A program made the translations under genes and the position numbers. Of a stretch of 38,537 bases of DNA, positions 8,537-17,191 are shown piece by piece. Under the pieces are notes generated by a model. It saw nothing but the letters and a program-made list of their open reading frames with translations, had not been told where the DNA came from and did no database searches. The stretch's first letter is position 1. Each line of letters opens with the position of its first letter. The DNA comes from Oligoflexales bacterium (GTDB lineage Bacteria > Bdellovibrionota_B > Oligoflexia > Oligoflexales > Bog-1112): the NCBI GenBank assembly GCA_017985985.1, contig JAGNWK010000020.1:1-38537 (forward strand), in the 5' to 3' direction.

Positions 8537-11383
8537 TTGTTTGAGTTAAGAGATACATATGAAACGAAATCTCCACTTTTGAGACTGTGCGAGGACTTGT
8601 CCTTGCATCCTTTTCCTTCTCGTGTTCTCGTTGTCCTTCCTACAGAGAGTTTGATTTATTCCTTTAAAGAGCAGATGGTCCGGATGCGGATTCCTGCCCC
8701 CACGGTCCTTAGTCTTGATGATTTTCTAGATAAATCTTGTCAGAGGGCCTTTAAAAGTGATTCTTTAGAAAGTCCAAAACTCGTTTTAAACGATAGAGTT
8801 TGTGAGGATCTGCTCTCTCTTCTCATCCGAAAAAAATCTTATAAACATTTGCATGCAGGTCATATTCATGAAATTCAGCAACTGTTTTCTCAGCTTTCTG
8901 ATTCCGGGCTAGGTGAAGAAGTCTTCGAAGATCTACTGAGAGGGATGAGTTTCGATGTCCACCGAGCTGAAGAAGGTCTCCAAGCTTTGGCACAGAGATT
9001 TCGCGAGCTTTCAGCCCTGCATAAGGATTTTCATGAAATCCTAGTAAAGCGTCAACTGACAACGCGATCTTTGGATACGAGGGAGAAGTGTTCGCTTCTT
9101 CTCGACAGAGAGAACTTTCAGGACTTACAGGAAGTTTACATAGCTTGTTTTACGAGTGTTAAGCCAGCCATCGCTGATTTTTTTAGAACCATCGCAAGTT
9201 TTGCTCATGTGAAATTCTACGTTAGTGATCCTTTGCATTCCTTTTATGATGTGAGTCCCTTGGCTGATTTGATTCGAACTGTGGGTCTCCAGGTTCGCTT
9301 TGAAAAAATGCATAAATTAAGAGCTCCCCATTTTGATACCAGGGTCGTCGAATTGGAATCCTCCTGGCACGAGGCTTTCTTTGCTGTCGAAGAAATTAAA
9401 AAATACCTTCATTTAGGTCTGAGACCAGGGCAATTAGCGATCATAGTTACAGATGAAAAAAAGCATACAAAATTCCTAAAGTTATTTCTGAGGCAGTCTG
9501 GTCTTCAAGCTAATTTTTCGATGCCAAAGATTTTTTCGGAAGGAAGACTGGGTAGCTTTCTTCTCAACCTCTGTGACTATATTTTAAGCAGAGAGAGTTG
9601 TGGGCATAGTCTTTATGTTTTGATCACCCATCCTTTATGGCAGAATCTTTTAAAGGAGGTTCAGGGCAGTTTTTTATCGGTAGAGCGTCTTAGTTTTGAT
9701 ATGTCTGAAAAAATTCAAAAGAACTCCTTTACCCTGGAATACCTCCTTGAAGAACGGGTGTCTGACGACTGGACTCCCCTTCTGTCTTTGATCGATGCAA
9801 AGCTCAAATGCCTTCATGCTTCCAGCAAACTATCTGTATGGATAGAGAGAATGAATGATTTCTGTCTCTCGTTTTCAGTGGAGGAGCTCTTAGCTGATTT
9901 TGAGGACTTGAAGTCTTGTCAGAAGGACCTGACGAGTCTTTCTTCCATCATGGACTCTTATCTCAGTCCCTTTGAGTTTTTCTCACTTTTTAAAAAAACT
10001 ATCCGTAAACTGAAAGTTAAAAATTGTTTTTATCAAGATTCATCTGATAAAGTTCAAGTCTTGTCTCTTATGGAAGCTCGATATCTGCCCTTTGAAGCCG
10101 CGATTATTTTAGGTTGTCTAGAAGGAGTTTTTCCCAGAGGCTTACCTAAGGATCTCCTGGTGTCTGATAGTTTAAAAAAGCATATAGGGCTTCCTTCCTG
10201 GAGGTACTTTGAAGCTTTAGAAGATATTACGTTTCAAGTCTTGTGCCAGACTATTCCTACTTTGATTTTAGTCTATTCCAAGAAAACTCATTCCGGGGTC
10301 AAGTCAAGGTCTCGATTTATAGAGACTCTTCTGCTCAGATCCTTGGCTGTTTTTGAAAAAGTAGAGAAGGACGAGCTGTCTTCACATTTCGATCAGAGTC
10401 TAGAATCTTCTCTGCTACCAGATTTGAGAAGAGGCCAATTTCTTTCTGACCCCAAAGAGATGGCGTCGTCGTTTTCTGCTACCTCTCTCAGCTATCTTTT
10501 ACAGTGTCCTTATCGATTCTTGTTACACAAGATGGGTTTAGTTCGGAATCGACTTCTTGTGTCCGAATCGGACTCTATTTTTGAAGGTCAGTGGCTGCAC
10601 CAGGTCATGGAGACTTTTTATACAGGTCTGTGCGAGAGAGGTGTCGAGATCAAAGCCTTGCCCCGATCTATGAAGTTTCGGGACGAAGAGGAGGCCTTGC
10701 AATTTGCCACGAAGCGATTGGGGGTTTTGTCCGAAGCCTTAGCTGCATCTTCCATGAAAGGGAGTCCCTTTTACAAGCACCTCATGATGTTCTCCTGGCC
10801 TCGATTTGCTGAACACTGGGTTAAATTTCTAGAGCCATCAAACACTGGCCTAGCCTGGTCCCCTCTACGGGAGGGTCAGGAGCTGTCGCTAGAGAGTCTG
10901 TCTGTGGAACTTGATCTTCCTTCGTGGCCTGAGAAAATACAGCTTCAGGGTTTTATCGATAGTGTTATTGATTTTGGCTCGGTCTTTATCTTGACCGATT
11001 ACAAGAGAAAAGCTGTGGATAGCGTAAGGGATATGTCAGAGGGTTTAGCTCCACAGCTTTTGTTTTATGCGTTGGCCTATTCAAGGTTTCTATCGAAAAC
11101 AGACTCTGCAGATCCAAATCTCGAAAAAGGTTTAGTGGGTTACTTCAGTGTTCTCTCTGGACTTTGGTATTCTCGAGCTGTTGGAAATTCTGCTCGAGAT
11201 TGGTCACAGCTCAGAGACCTCGCTCGGACAGGGACAGCCTCCCTCTCAGAACTGGTTCGTCATCTTGTACATGTTTGGGATTCTAAGTTAGAACAACATT
11301 TTGTTCAGAAAAAAGATTTCCACCCTTCCCCTGGGGGGCACTGCACATTTTGTTCTTACGCAGGGGCCTGTAGAGTTGGATGA
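8537..11383 (+). CDS. AddB-like helicase/PD-(D/E)XK exonuclease with Fe-S cluster cysteines
   Basis: A 948-residue protein resembling AddB and related RecB-type nuclease subunits, which process double-strand DNA ends for recombination with an AddA partner. The N-terminus (RVLVVLPTESL) is the degenerate helicase start typical of AddB. The middle has the conserved GCLEGVFPRGLPKDLL region. The C-terminus is a PD-(D/E)XK nuclease with GFID (D808) and LTDYK (D821, K823). C657 (in LLQCPYRF) with C936-x2-C939-x5-C945 matches the iron-sulfur cysteine pattern of AddB. TTG 8537 is chosen as start because GGGAG lies 6 bases upstream; the frame is open back to TTG 8405, which would add 44 residues encoded by two palindromic repeats. 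No addA lies next to it, as the following gene is on the other strand. Confidence 0.85.
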   Translation: MFELRDTYETKSPLLRLCEDLSLHPFPSRVLVVLPTESLIYSFKEQMVRMRIPAPTVLSLDDFLDKSCQRAFKSDSLESPKLVLNDRVCEDLLSLLIRKKSYKHLHAGHIHEIQQLFSQLSDSGLGEEVFEDLLRGMSFDVHRAEEGLQALAQRFRELSALHKDFHEILVKRQLTTRSLDTREKCSLLLDRENFQDLQEVYIACFTSVKPAIADFFRTIASFAHVKFYVSDPLHSFYDVSPLADLIRTVGLQVRFEKMHKLRAPHFDTRVVELESSWHEAFFAVEEIKKYLHLGLRPGQLAIIVTDEKKHTKFLKLFLRQSGLQANFSMPKIFSEGRLGSFLLNLCDYILSRESCGHSLYVLITHPLWQNLLKEVQGSFLSVERLSFDMSEKIQKNSFTLEYLLEERVSDDWTPLLSLIDAKLKCLHASSKLSVWIERMNDFCLSFSVEELLADFEDLKSCQKDLTSLSSIMDSYLSPFEFFSLFKKTIRKLKVKNCFYQDSSDKVQVLSLMEARYLPFEAAIILGCLEGVFPRGLPKDLLVSDSLKKHIGLPSWRYFEALEDITFQVLCQTIPTLILVYSKKTHSGVKSRSRFIETLLLRSLAVFEKVEKDELSSHFDQSLESSLLPDLRRGQFLSDPKEMASSFSATSLSYLLQCPYRFLLHKMGLVRNRLLVSESDSIFEGQWLHQVMETFYTGLCERGVEIKALPRSMKFRDEEEALQFATKRLGVLSEALAASSMKGSPFYKHLMMFSWPRFAEHWVKFLEPSNTGLAWSPLREGQELSLESLSVELDLPSWPEKIQLQGFIDSVIDFGSVFILTDYKRKAVDSVRDMSEGLAPQLLFYALAYSRFLSKTDSADPNLEKGLVGYFSVLSGLWYSRAVGNSARDWSQLRDLARTGTASLSELVRHLVHVWDSKLEQHFVQKKDFHPSPGGHCTFCSYAGACRVG

Positions 11384-11395
11384 TTTACTCAGGAT

Positions 11396-13369
11396 CTACA
11401 TTTCTGGAAGAATGTAAAACTGAAGGCGGGAGGATTCGTCTTTAAAACGTTCATCAATGAGGCGAAAATCATTATTCACATGTAGGCCTCCATCGAATTC
11501 ATCATCGTAGGTAAAGATTTTAGTGATTTCTAACAGACCTGGAATTTCAGGAACTCCGAAGTAGATCGTAACAGGTTCAGAACTACCATATTTAAGGTCT
11601 GCGCAATTATCTAAAAAGTGATTGAATTCACTGGCGGGAACAACCAGGATCTTTTCGTTCTTTGTGTAACGAATTGGAAGAACAGGATATTTCTCTGTGC
11701 TTATGAAAAGGGCCGTTAGTGCTGAAAGATGGCTTTTATGCATTGTTTTTCTTTTACAATGAGCACTTATATTGAATAGGGAGCTGGTTGGGGGTGACTC
11801 ATGGTTAATCTGATTGATCACAGATCTGAAGTCGTAGGGATTGAATTTTTGGTCTTGAGTGATCCAGAAACTTTGTAGGTGTGCTGTAGCGCTGAAATCG
11901 TCGTAAGCATTTGCTTGAATATTAAATTTATCTTCTCTCATGAGTACGTGGGCCTTCCCACCATTTGAATAGACAATTTTAAAAAGGGGGCTTGAGTTTT
12001 TTTCACAAGGAGTGGGGATGTAATCTAGGGCATCATACTCTTTGGGTCTATGTGCCACGTTGTTAAAGGCATCCCAAACTTCATCAACGGAGGCTTGAGT
12101 AGCTTGGCGTATTCTAAATCGATTTTCATGATTTCTTGGGCTAAAATAGGCCTTATCCCCATAAGCTTTCCAGCAAGGCCGACCTGCTGCTAAGTCTCGA
12201 CTGTTGGAGACATTGAGTCCGTAGTAACTGTCCTCATCGTGCATAGAGGTAGCGGCAATGCCTCCTGTTACCTGTGTGAATGCGTTCTCATAGAGCTCGA
12301 GTCTAGGGGTTCTTATGTGGCCACTAGAAAAAAGATCAGTCAAGAAATGCAAAGCAAATCCATCCATGGCATAGGCGTAGTTGAGAAGTCGGATTTTTCT
12401 AGACATAGATTTTTCTCCATAAGCTTGACCTGCTAAATGGAGCGCCAAGGAATGGCCGGTCTTATAGACCTCTATAGCTTGTTGTCCAAAGTGATCAAAA
12501 TTTAATAGGAGTATGTCGCGTGGTTTATAAGAAATTGGAGACAGAAAAAATTCATCTACTAATTTCCTAAGAGTAGTGGATCTCACTAATGTTGTGTGAA
12601 GATCGGAGAGCCTTTCTTGGAGGGAAGATGAAGAATCTTCTAATCTTGCCAAGCCCTTTCTGCCCAGGACTCCTGGTAATCTAGGAGTTGCTGAGGGGCG
12701 TTGGTTTGGATCCTGAACTACATAGTTGTAAGTAACATCTAAACTTTTATAGAAAAAATTACGAAGTTTTGGCACGGATACTTGCGGGTTAAAAGGATTG
12801 GATGGCAGACCGGAAAGATGCTGTTTTGTTTTATGATGCCAAAATGTATATCGTTGGTTATTTTTTAGTTTACTAGAAGGTTCCCTATATGGATTAAAAT
12901 CTTCTAAATAGTCTTTAAGACTAGAATAGTCAAAATCCTTGGCGTCTGTTTGAGGGATAAAGGTACTGAAAGCTAGACGGAAGCGGGTTTCATGCGTTGG
13001 GTGGCCTTCACCATCTATCAACAAATTGCTTTGGTTGACAGCATTGCTAATGGTGTCGTAAGTTAAGGCAAAATAATCTCCAGAGATGGCGATCATATCT
13101 CCAAAACTGATTTTGTAGGGTTCTTTCTCCCCCAAAACTAAATATTGTGAGTTAGGCGTTTCTAACTGGTAGTGCTCTGTGATGAATTGAAGTTTGTTGG
13201 GGTCATAAGCATTTTCTAGACGGCCTTCTTGTTCATGGTCTTCGGGGAACTTGAGGAGGGTCGTTTCCCCTATCCACCAGTGTTCAAAACCTTCAAAAGC
13301 CATGGTTTCATTTGTAAGGCTGACAGATGAAAAATATAAGAGCCCAAAAATAATTTTCCAAACTTTCAT
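11396..13369 (-). CDS. secreted putative zinc hydrolase, P1 nuclease/phospholipase C-like motif
   Basis: A 657-residue protein with an N-terminal signal peptide (cleavage likely after ETMA, before FEGFEHWW). The stretch HFLTDLFSSGHIRTPR has the spacing H341-x3-D345-x5-H351. That spacing is seen in the zinc-binding helix of S1/P1 nucleases (HFLGD-type) and resembles that of zinc phospholipases C. Other His/Asp-rich segments are QQAIEVYKTGHSLALHLA before it and MHDEDSYYGLNVSN after it, which could supply further ligands. SFGDMIAISGDYF is another distinctive motif. I therefore infer a secreted metallo-phosphodiesterase, probably acting on phospholipid or nucleic acid; substrate unknown. It is much longer than P1 nuclease (about 270 residues). 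A good ribosome site (AAAGGGA) precedes the ATG, 22 bases after the upstream lipoprotein gene, so the two form an operon. Confidence 0.55.
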   Translation of the reverse strand: MKVWKIIFGLLYFSSVSLTNETMAFEGFEHWWIGETTLLKFPEDHEQEGRLENAYDPNKLQFITEHYQLETPNSQYLVLGEKEPYKISFGDMIAISGDYFALTYDTISNAVNQSNLLIDGEGHPTHETRFRLAFSTFIPQTDAKDFDYSSLKDYLEDFNPYREPSSKLKNNQRYTFWHHKTKQHLSGLPSNPFNPQVSVPKLRNFFYKSLDVTYNYVVQDPNQRPSATPRLPGVLGRKGLARLEDSSSSLQERLSDLHTTLVRSTTLRKLVDEFFLSPISYKPRDILLLNFDHFGQQAIEVYKTGHSLALHLAGQAYGEKSMSRKIRLLNYAYAMDGFALHFLTDLFSSGHIRTPRLELYENAFTQVTGGIAATSMHDEDSYYGLNVSNSRDLAAGRPCWKAYGDKAYFSPRNHENRFRIRQATQASVDEVWDAFNNVAHRPKEYDALDYIPTPCEKNSSPLFKIVYSNGGKAHVLMREDKFNIQANAYDDFSATAHLQSFWITQDQKFNPYDFRSVINQINHESPPTSSLFNISAHCKRKTMHKSHLSALTALFISTEKYPVLPIRYTKNEKILVVPASEFNHFLDNCADLKYGSSEPVTIYFGVPEIPGLLEITKIFTYDDEFDGGLHVNNDFRLIDERFKDESSRLQFYILPEM

Positions 13370-13391
13370 CTCGAATCCCTTTAAATGGTTA

Positions 13392-14957
13392 TTATTTTAC
13401 AGAGCTAAGACTCGCAACCGTTTCGTCGTATTCCATCCAAGATTTTTGATTAGCTTCGTATATTTTTTCTATCTCATTTTTGAAAATGAGATCTGATGCA
13501 TGGGCGTCATTTAAAGAAAAAGCTCTGTCCACAGCGTTGTCTGTCAAAAGGTTTGTGATTTCGAGGACACCAAAAATGCCGCCAATAATTTTTCCATATT
13601 TATGGAAGCCATGCTCTAGTTGTTTTAAACCTGTGCCATGAGGAGCTGTCTTGATGTGTAAAGCTGACGGATTTTCCTTGATGATTTTTTCTGAGTTTAC
13701 GCTACGAGTTATTTCTACAGATGGTTCTATCTCTGTTTGGAGTTTTTTTACTTTCGTTTCGATTTCTTTTTGCTTGTCTTCGCTGTGCCACGATTTAATT
13801 TTAAGTCCCATTTCAAGCGCGATATAGCTGAGAACTAAAGTCGTTATGATTGGAAAGGGTTCGTTGTGACCTTCTTCAGATAGTGTGTCTACAAGATGGA
13901 AGATGCCAACCGTCATTTCTGTTAGTAAAAACAACATAAGACTTCCCCTAAGAGCCATTCGTCCTGTTCCGTAGGGAGTACTTAAGTGATTTTTTAATTG
14001 GCAATGTTCACAGGCTACATAGATGGTTTTAAGGATGGATATAGATCCGAAGCTAATAAGAGCAATAGGAACAAGATAAGGTGGAAAAGAGTGGAAGATA
14101 TTGCTTGAAGGATGCTCTTCAGACTCTTTTGCTTCGCTTTCTGTTTTTGTCGTCGTCGCCAAAAAATGAAATAAGCCTGTAACGTCGCGTATTGTCCCTG
14201 ACTCGTACAATCCGCGACAATGATCTTCGCCTAGGAGCAGAATATTTTGAGCTATAACTTCATAGTTTTCGTTTCGAGCTGCTGGAGTTTTCAGATAAGT
14301 TTCTGAAATGTTCTTATACTGAGTGCAAGAGCTAAGAAGAGCATGTTCAATGCGATATATTTTTTTTAAAATATCGATTTTTTCTTTACTGATGTTTTGT
14401 GATTTTAAATAATCGGGGATTGGTTTTTTTAACCATTTTGAACAGGATCCTGTTTGTGTAGGAGAAGGACGAAGACAGGCCCGGATGAAAAGCACTTCGC
14501 TTTGCTCGATCGGTAAAAAATAAAGGTGTTGAGCAGAGCTGAATGTTTCGAGAGATTTTTCTTTTTCGCAATGACTCACTGTCTGATTTTGTCTACAAAG
14601 AAAAAATTCGCTGTAGTCGATACTTTCAATCAAAGGGATATCAGATTCATCTTTTGCCTTTATTTTTATGCTTAAAAGATCAAGGCCTTCAAAATTTTCA
14701 CTTCCTATCAAATAGAGATTTTCTTGTTCGAGGTCGAGTTCTTGTAGGTTTTTCTGAAATTTATTTTTGATACTCACAGGTTCTACGATGAGAACAGATT
14801 CGTTTTTCTTTTCGTGCTCCGTTGCTTGTGTTGCTGGCAGCTCGTGATTTCCTTTTACGGAGCTTAGTTCGAGCGACTTATCCTCTTTTTTTTCTACTCC
14901 TCGGCAAGAGGGGGTGGTGAGTCCTATGAAAATGAGAACGGCAAATGTTTTGTTCAT
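13392..14957 (-). CDS. putative lipoprotein with several membrane segments, function unknown
   Basis: A 521-residue protein I do not recognise. The N-terminus is a lipoprotein-like signal (FAVLIFIGLTTPSC), with Cys as the probable lipidated residue. The first half is soluble, polar and cysteine-containing. The second half has about three hydrophobic segments (around PYLVPIALISFGSISILKTI, GSLMLFLLTEMTVGIFHLV and IITTLVLSYIALEMGL), then a charged coiled-coil-like stretch (KQKEIETKVKKLQTEIE) and a last hydrophobic patch, KIIGGIFGVLEITNLLT. It is the first gene of a two-gene operon with the P1/PLC-like hydrolase, so it may anchor, export or protect against that enzyme (inference). The ribosome site is weak. 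Confidence 0.75.
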   Translation of the reverse strand: MNKTFAVLIFIGLTTPSCRGVEKKEDKSLELSSVKGNHELPATQATEHEKKNESVLIVEPVSIKNKFQKNLQELDLEQENLYLIGSENFEGLDLLSIKIKAKDESDIPLIESIDYSEFFLCRQNQTVSHCEKEKSLETFSSAQHLYFLPIEQSEVLFIRACLRPSPTQTGSCSKWLKKPIPDYLKSQNISKEKIDILKKIYRIEHALLSSCTQYKNISETYLKTPAARNENYEVIAQNILLLGEDHCRGLYESGTIRDVTGLFHFLATTTKTESEAKESEEHPSSNIFHSFPPYLVPIALISFGSISILKTIYVACEHCQLKNHLSTPYGTGRMALRGSLMLFLLTEMTVGIFHLVDTLSEEGHNEPFPIITTLVLSYIALEMGLKIKSWHSEDKQKEIETKVKKLQTEIEPSVEITRSVNSEKIIKENPSALHIKTAPHGTGLKQLEHGFHKYGKIIGGIFGVLEITNLLTDNAVDRAFSLNDAHASDLIFKNEIEKIYEANQKSWMEYDETVASLSSVK

Positions 14958-14961
14958 TTTT

Positions 14962-14989
14962 TTGTACTTGTTTTCTATTGGGGTATAAT
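14962..14989 (+). promoter_or_regulatory. putative sigma70-type promoter for the M28 peptidase gene
   Basis: A perfect -10 hexamer TATAAT (14984-14989) has a poor -35 (TTGTAC, 14962-14967) 16 bases upstream. It is about 65 bases before the start codon at 15054 and lies in the 96-base gap between divergent genes. Confidence 0.4.
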
Positions 14990-15001
14990 AAACTATTAAA
15001 A

Positions 15002-15030
15002 ATAATAAAACGATCCATGCTCTAAACCAA
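15002..15030 (-). promoter_or_regulatory. putative promoter for the lipoprotein/zinc hydrolase operon
   Basis: On the minus strand TTGGTT (15025-15030) and TATTAT (15002-15007) are separated by 17 bases, about 45 bases before the start codon at 14957. It lies back-to-back with the plus-strand promoter, so the two divergent units may be co-regulated. Confidence 0.33.
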
Positions 15031-15053
15031 AAGTCCTAAACTGAAAGTTTAAA

Positions 15054-16499
15054 ATGAAAATAAATATGAATATTGTAGTGCTTCTTATAATTCCTATTTT
15101 AGTGCACTGTGGAAAAAATGAAAAGACATCTCAACCTGAAACAAAGGGTGGTTTTCCCTCAGATTGGGTGGGAACGGAAGACTGGGCTGGTGGCGCTTGG
15201 CTGATTTCGACCCAGTCTTGGGAGTCGGCGGGACAGAGTTCACTCGGTCTGTCTTCGAAGATTCCGGTGAATCCAGTTTTTAAGGAGAGGGTTCCTTTAA
15301 CAAAGGTGAAAGAACTGTTTGCTCTTTCGGATAAGTCGAGAATTCAGGAAAACATTGAAAAGTTAGTGGCTCTTGGCACCCGCGGGCATACGACAGAGCA
15401 AGGAATTGCTACTCCTGCCTTTATTATTCAATTGATTCAGGACGCTGTCGGATCGGATCTTCCTAGCCTTGCTTATAAAAAAGTACCCCTCTCTAATAAA
15501 TTGAGTCAGCAAAACAATCTCGTCGTGAGTTTACCCGGAACGGTGGATGATAAAACAGTGATTGTCCTCGGTGCGCACATGGATACGATCATCGGTAGCA
15601 ACCCTTCACTGCCGGCTTCTGGTGCTGATGACAATGGCAGTGGGGTGTCAAGCCTCATTGAGGTGTTGTCGGTGCTTGCTAATGTTCAAGCTACCTTTCA
15701 GAGAAGAGTTGAGCTTCATTTTTATGCAGCCGAAGAAATTGGCCTTGTTGGTAGTTTTGATCTGGTGGGACAGTATCGAGCAGCTAAAATCAATGTTGGT
15801 GCTATGATGAATTTTGATATGAATAGTTTTTCTCATATCGCTAACGATCAAAAAATTTATCTTCTAACGACAAATACTTCGCCTGAACTCACCTTGTCGA
15901 CCAAGAACTTGCTCATCAGCTATCTTGGTGGAAATTTAGAAGAACTCCCGCTCCCAGAGGGATCTTCAGATCATCAAGCCTGGTTTCAAGGTGGCTATGC
16001 TTCAGTGTTTCCTTTTGAGCATCCAACTCTTTATAATCAGGTGCTTCATACGCCGAAGGACACCATCGCGACAGCGCATAACTTTGCCTTGAGCGAGCGG
16101 TTTGTCCACCTCGCTTTAACTTTCTTAAGTCATTATGCGGGACTTGTTTCGGCGACGGATGAATATGACAGTTTGGTGACAGATAGCACCCTTCTAGCTC
16201 CACAGATCTTTCTTGCTGTCACTCCAGCTAGTACGGATGGGGGCTGGGATATCACAAGCGCCGTGGGCTCCCAGATTAAAAAGGTAATTGTATGTGAATC
16301 GGCCAGTTCAGCTGTGAGTTTGTGTGCGTCTGCTTTGAATAACTTTGAGTCTCGTTCAGGGGTGAATGGGTCGTCTTTTTTTGTAAACAACGCAAGCTCT
16401 CAGTTTTCTCTGGTCGATGGGAGTTCTCTTGTTTTCTTTGCTTATAATAGCAAGGATGAATTGGTACAGAGGAGAAGTGTGAAGCTTACTAAGAAATAA
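15054..16499 (+). CDS. M28 family zinc aminopeptidase, lipoprotein
   Basis: A 481-residue lipoprotein: a short hydrophobic signal ends at VHC, giving a lipidated Cys around residue 19. The catalytic domain is a complete M28 peptidase of the bacterial leucyl aminopeptidase type. It contains GAHMDT (H175, catalytic D177), GADDNGSG (bridging Asp, D192/D193), AAEEIG (E227/E228), NFDMNS (D255) and VLHTPKDT (H332), so all five metal ligands and the catalytic Glu are present. It should remove N-terminal residues from peptides outside the inner membrane. The last 110 residues form a small beta-rich tail with two cysteines, as in secreted aminopeptidases with C-terminal extensions. It is divergent from the lipoprotein/hydrolase operon. 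Confidence 0.92.
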   Translation: MKINMNIVVLLIIPILVHCGKNEKTSQPETKGGFPSDWVGTEDWAGGAWLISTQSWESAGQSSLGLSSKIPVNPVFKERVPLTKVKELFALSDKSRIQENIEKLVALGTRGHTTEQGIATPAFIIQLIQDAVGSDLPSLAYKKVPLSNKLSQQNNLVVSLPGTVDDKTVIVLGAHMDTIIGSNPSLPASGADDNGSGVSSLIEVLSVLANVQATFQRRVELHFYAAEEIGLVGSFDLVGQYRAAKINVGAMMNFDMNSFSHIANDQKIYLLTTNTSPELTLSTKNLLISYLGGNLEELPLPEGSSDHQAWFQGGYASVFPFEHPTLYNQVLHTPKDTIATAHNFALSERFVHLALTFLSHYAGLVSATDEYDSLVTDSTLLAPQIFLAVTPASTDGGWDITSAVGSQIKKVIVCESASSAVSLCASALNNFESRSGVNGSSFFVNNASSQFSLVDGSSLVFFAYNSKDELVQRRSVKLTKK

Positions 16500-16508
16500 A
16501 ATGGTACC

Positions 16509-16715
16509 TTGCTCCAACCTGTCTAAGTATTCCGATTGCGTCATTGCGAGGAGCCGTTCTAAGTATTCCGATTTGGTCATTGCGAGGAGCCGGAGGCGAC
16601 GAAGCAATCTTGTCTTTACATCGAGATTGCTTCGCTGCGCTCGCAATGACGAGGTTCTGCACTCGCAATGACGAGGTTCTTATAGGGTTTCTACCTAACC
16701 GAATGACATTGCTAG
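16509..16715. repeat. MITE/REP-like palindromic element, copy A
   Basis: This element contains GTCATTGCGAGGAGC-type sequence twice, GACGAAGCAATCTTG facing AGATTGCTTCG, and CTCGCAATGAC twice, so it can fold into a long hairpin. Its left end CTCCAACCTGTCTAAG recurs in inverse orientation at the right end of element B (34352-34608), and GAATGACATTGC follows both elements. It lies between the convergent M28 gene and tRNA-Glu, where it may also act as a transcription barrier. The GTCATTGCGAG core resembles REP-type repeats seen in many bacterial genomes. Confidence 0.8.
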
Positions 16716-16741
16716 TGATATGACATGCACAAGAAGGAAAT

Positions 16742-16819
16742 TGGCGTCCCCAGGGGGATTCGAACCCCCGTCGCCGCCGTGAAAAGGCGGTGTCCTGGGC
16801 CGGGCTAGACGATGGGGAC
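16742..16819 (-). tRNA. tRNA-Glu (anticodon TTC)
   Basis: On the minus strand this folds as a full cloverleaf: acceptor GTCCCCA/TGGGGAC, anticodon stem CCGCC/GGCGG with loop TTTTCAC (anticodon TTC), and T-arm with GGTTCGAATCC. The CCA end is encoded. It lies 95 bases downstream of tRNA-Lys on the same strand and is probably co-transcribed with it. Confidence 0.95.
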
Positions 16820-16914
16820 AATAAAAGAAAGAAAAGAAGAGCCTGTTGAAAAACCACCTAAGAAGTTGGTCCTCGTCAGGCTGAGGTCTCGTCGCAAAAC
16901 TAGAGATCAGAAAA

Positions 16915-16990
16915 TGGTGAGCCCACCTGGACTCGAACCAGGGACCCGCACATTAAAAGTGTGCTGCTCTACCGCCTGAGCTATGAGCCC
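16915..16990 (-). tRNA. tRNA-Lys (anticodon TTT)
   Basis: A minus-strand cloverleaf: acceptor GGGCTCA/TGGGCTC with two G-U pairs, D-arm TAGCTCAGGCGGTAGAGCA, anticodon loop ACTTTTAAT (anticodon TTT), T-arm CCTGG-TTCGAGT-CCAGG and an encoded CCA end. It is the first gene of the tRNA pair. Confidence 0.95.
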
Positions 16991-17100
16991 GATCTCTGAA
17001 TCATCTTCACTCGACTTTTGAGTGAAAATGATTTGAATTTCTTCCAACCATTTCACTTTCAATCGATTTGAATCGATCACCTTCTCACGACGAGAATTGG

Positions 17101-17129
17101 TTTGTACTGTATGGTCCTAGCCTTGTCAA
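17101..17129 (-). promoter_or_regulatory. putative promoter of the tRNA-Lys/tRNA-Glu unit
   Basis: A perfect minus-strand -35 TTGACA (17124-17129) is followed after exactly 17 bases by TACAAA (17101-17106). The start of transcription would fall about 100 bases before tRNA-Lys. It lies in the roughly 200-base gap after the outer-membrane-like gene; nothing else was recognised in that gap. Confidence 0.55.
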
Positions 17130-17191
17130 GATTGTTCCACGGAAAATGCAATTTGTATTTGGCTGAACTTTGCTCTCTGCTCCCTCCTGTC

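Noticed and set aside
15562-16203. Overlapping frames on both strands inside the M28 peptidase gene
   Set aside because: The M28 frame contains every catalytic motif; the others are shadows.
16356-16857. Minus-strand open frames over the end of the M28 gene, element A and tRNA-Glu
   Set aside because: They cross a tRNA gene and a palindromic repeat and have repeat-derived, low-quality composition.
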